Origin: Timburyella sp030842085
GTDB lineage: Bacteria > Bacillota > Clostridia > Oscillospirales > Acutalibacteraceae
Assembly: GCA_030842085.1 (NCBI GenBank)
Contig: JAUUSE010000001.1
Span: 1-64,000 of the forward strand
Length of the DNA: 64,000 nt
Direction: 5' to 3'
In this document: piece by piece, positions 62,629 to 64,000 of the stretch
Numbering within the stretch: position 1 is the first letter of the stretch
Layout of the letters: each line of letters starts with the position of its first letter
The notes under the pieces: generated by a model
Told to the model about the DNA's origin: nothing
Seen by the model: only the letters and a program-made list of their open reading frames with translations
Database searches by the model: none
Made by a program: the position numbers and the translations under genes

Positions 62629-64000
62629 TTGCAGAATACAGATAATTTATGCATGGGATGTATGAGGAATAAAAATCCGGAAGACAAGGTATGCCCATAT
62701 TGCGGATATAATGAGGAGGTGCTCCAGCCAGAGCCTTTTTTGCCGGTGAGGACGGAGCTTAACGGGCGTTATGTTGTCGGTAAGGTACTCAGTTCAAACG
62801 GTGAAGGCATAACGTACTTAGGCTGGGATAAGGCATCAGACACCCCCGTAAGGATAAGGGAATATTTTCCGGACGGTATGGCTTCACGCAAAGACGGCAT
62901 TTTAAGCGTATCCAGTGAATATGATTACAGCTTTAACGAGGGGCTTGTACAGTTTCTGGACCTGGCCCGCGGTCTTGCACGCATGCGTGAGCTGCCTGCG
63001 ATAATATCGGTATACGACATATTTGAAGAAAACGGCACGGCATATTATGTAGCGGAAAATATAGATGGAATAACATATCGTGAATTTTTGCTGCGCAACG
63101 GCGGCACGATAAGCTGGAAACAGATAGCTCCGATGCTGATGCCGGTGCTTAACACACTGTCTTCACTGCATGCGGTAGGTATAATACACCGCGGCATATC
63201 GCCGGAAACGATGATGGTCGGCAGGGACGGCCGTATAAGGCTTATCGGCTTTTGTATAGAGCCGGTACGTACGGCGCGCACCGACTTTTCCGCACAGCTT
63301 TTTCCGGGCTATGCTGCAATAGAGCAGTACGGCTTTGACGATCAGCAGGGCACATGGACAGATGTCTATGCTTTTGCAGCGTGCATATATCGCACAATAG
63401 TGGGAAATCCGCCGCCGGAGGCGACCGCGCGCGTTACGGATGACAATATGACAGTGCCGGCGTCTGTGGTAAGCATAACTCCTTCAGGCGTTATTTCTGC
63501 ACTGGCCGATGCACTTCAGATATTGCCAGAGGACAGGATACAGACAGCGGAGGCATTTAAAGAAGAGCTTTCTTTCAGCCGCGGCACGGCTTCAAGCGGC
63601 ACGGCAGAATTCTCTAAAAAGTCTGTGACGGGAAAGATAGCTTCAAAGCAAAAGCAGAAGAAAAAGAAAAAGTCGTCGATGAAATATTGGCTTATTGGCC
63701 TGTTGACGACGATACTGTTACTGGCTGTAATAGCGGCAATACTTATACCAGTAATTTTGCCGGATGAAGAACCGCAGCCGCCAGTGTCGTCAGTGCCGTC
63801 GGCCCCATCTGTTATAATACCGAGCAACACGACTCCATCAGTGCCGGACGACAGCGTAGTGTCGGTACCGAACTTTGTAGGTCAGGCATACAGTGCACTG
63901 GTGAACAACGTAGAATATAAGGACATATTTGACTTTGTAATATCAGATACTAAGCAGTACAGCGATGAGTATGCAAAGGGCACCGTAATATCGCAGACGC
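62629..64000 (+). CDS. zinc-ribbon pseudokinase with transmembrane helix and PASTA domain (3' end outside the window)
   Basis: 457 residues are visible from a TTG start with GGAG 11 bases upstream. Zinc ribbon: CMGC...CPYCG (Cys 8, 11, 22, 25). Kinase fold (about 47-320) of the bacterial group with an EYFP motif. Catalytic residues are replaced: the Lys before EYFP is Arg77, the helix-C Glu position is Leu112, HRD is HRG (187-189), the following Asn is Thr194, and DFG is GFC (207-209). Then come a Lys-rich stretch, one membrane helix (about 353-380), a Pro/Ser-rich linker and the start of a PASTA repeat (VPNFVGQAYSAL). Inference: a cell-wall-sensing pseudokinase that signals without phosphotransfer. 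Confidence 0.85.
   Translation, partial: MQNTDNLCMGCMRNKNPEDKVCPYCGYNEEVLQPEPFLPVRTELNGRYVVGKVLSSNGEGITYLGWDKASDTPVRIREYFPDGMASRKDGILSVSSEYDYSFNEGLVQFLDLARGLARMRELPAIISVYDIFEENGTAYYVAENIDGITYREFLLRNGGTISWKQIAPMLMPVLNTLSSLHAVGIIHRGISPETMMVGRDGRIRLIGFCIEPVRTARTDFSAQLFPGYAAIEQYGFDDQQGTWTDVYAFAACIYRTIVGNPPPEATARVTDDNMTVPASVVSITPSGVISALADALQILPEDRIQTAEAFKEELSFSRGTASSGTAEFSKKSVTGKIASKQKQKKKKKSSMKYWLIGLLTTILLLAVIAAILIPVILPDEEPQPPVSSVPSAPSVIIPSNTTPSVPDDSVVSVPNFVGQAYSALVNNVEYKDIFDFVISDTKQYSDEYAKGTVISQT

Noticed and set aside
1..64000. tRNA, rRNA, tmRNA, SRP RNA, RNase P RNA or CRISPR array
   Set aside because: Reading for their conserved cores and for regular spaced repeats gave nothing convincing in this window.

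Overview
The window looks like a chromosomal stretch of an endospore-forming, anaerobic member of the Clostridia (Bacillota). The evidence is the low to mid G+C content, strong GGAGG ribosome-binding sites, an L27 precursor next to its Prp protease, Mini-III RNase, Obg, a GatCAB amidotransferase with AspRS and GluRS, pyruvate formate-lyase with its activase, and small or Cys-rich proteins that resemble spore-layer components. I saw no tRNA, rRNA or CRISPR array, and I cannot name a genus.

Layout. 1-4.8 kb: the 3' end of a membrane protein, a candidate standalone small RNA, an orphan sugar-binding lipoprotein fused to a carbohydrate-binding-like domain, and a Cys-rich multicopper-oxidase-like protein without recognisable copper ligands. 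5.4-8.5 kb: an overlapping three-gene GlpA-like / FAD oxidoreductase / DUF1667 operon. 8.9-16.5 kb: rpsT, a 45-residue Asn/Lys-rich peptide, a heterodimeric ABC exporter, a YitT protein, and an XRE repressor facing a small lipoprotein across a promoter with repeated operators. 16.9-19.8 kb: a decayed mobile-element zone with a truncated sigma factor, a truncated large serine recombinase, an IS200-type relic with most of its transposase deleted, and an unrecognised 299-residue gene.

20-34.4 kb is mostly minus-strand housekeeping: mrnC, obg, rpmA-prp-rplU, a frameshifted GNAT gene, an HTH-fused orphan adenine methylase, guaA-purA-purB, folA and thyA. 34.7-42.2 kb: a glycosyltransferase, the dTDP-rhamnose genes rmlA-C-B-D, an AT-rich metallophosphoesterase and a Cys-rich protein. 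43.2-49.8 kb: an asparaginase-like gene, aspS and gatCAB in one minus-strand run, which points to tRNA-dependent Asn (and Gln) formation. 50.3-62.3 kb: a methyltransferase, a nucleotidyltransferase-like protein, pflA/pflB, an acetyltransferase, gltX, two lipoproteins (one carrying a ComEC-like metallo-beta-lactamase domain) and tcdA.

The window ends inside a zinc-ribbon / kinase-fold / transmembrane / PASTA protein whose kinase domain has lost every canonical catalytic residue. The strongest leads are this pseudokinase, the copper-less oxidase fold, the asparaginase-AspRS-GatCAB run, and the unrecognised gene inside the mobile-element relic.
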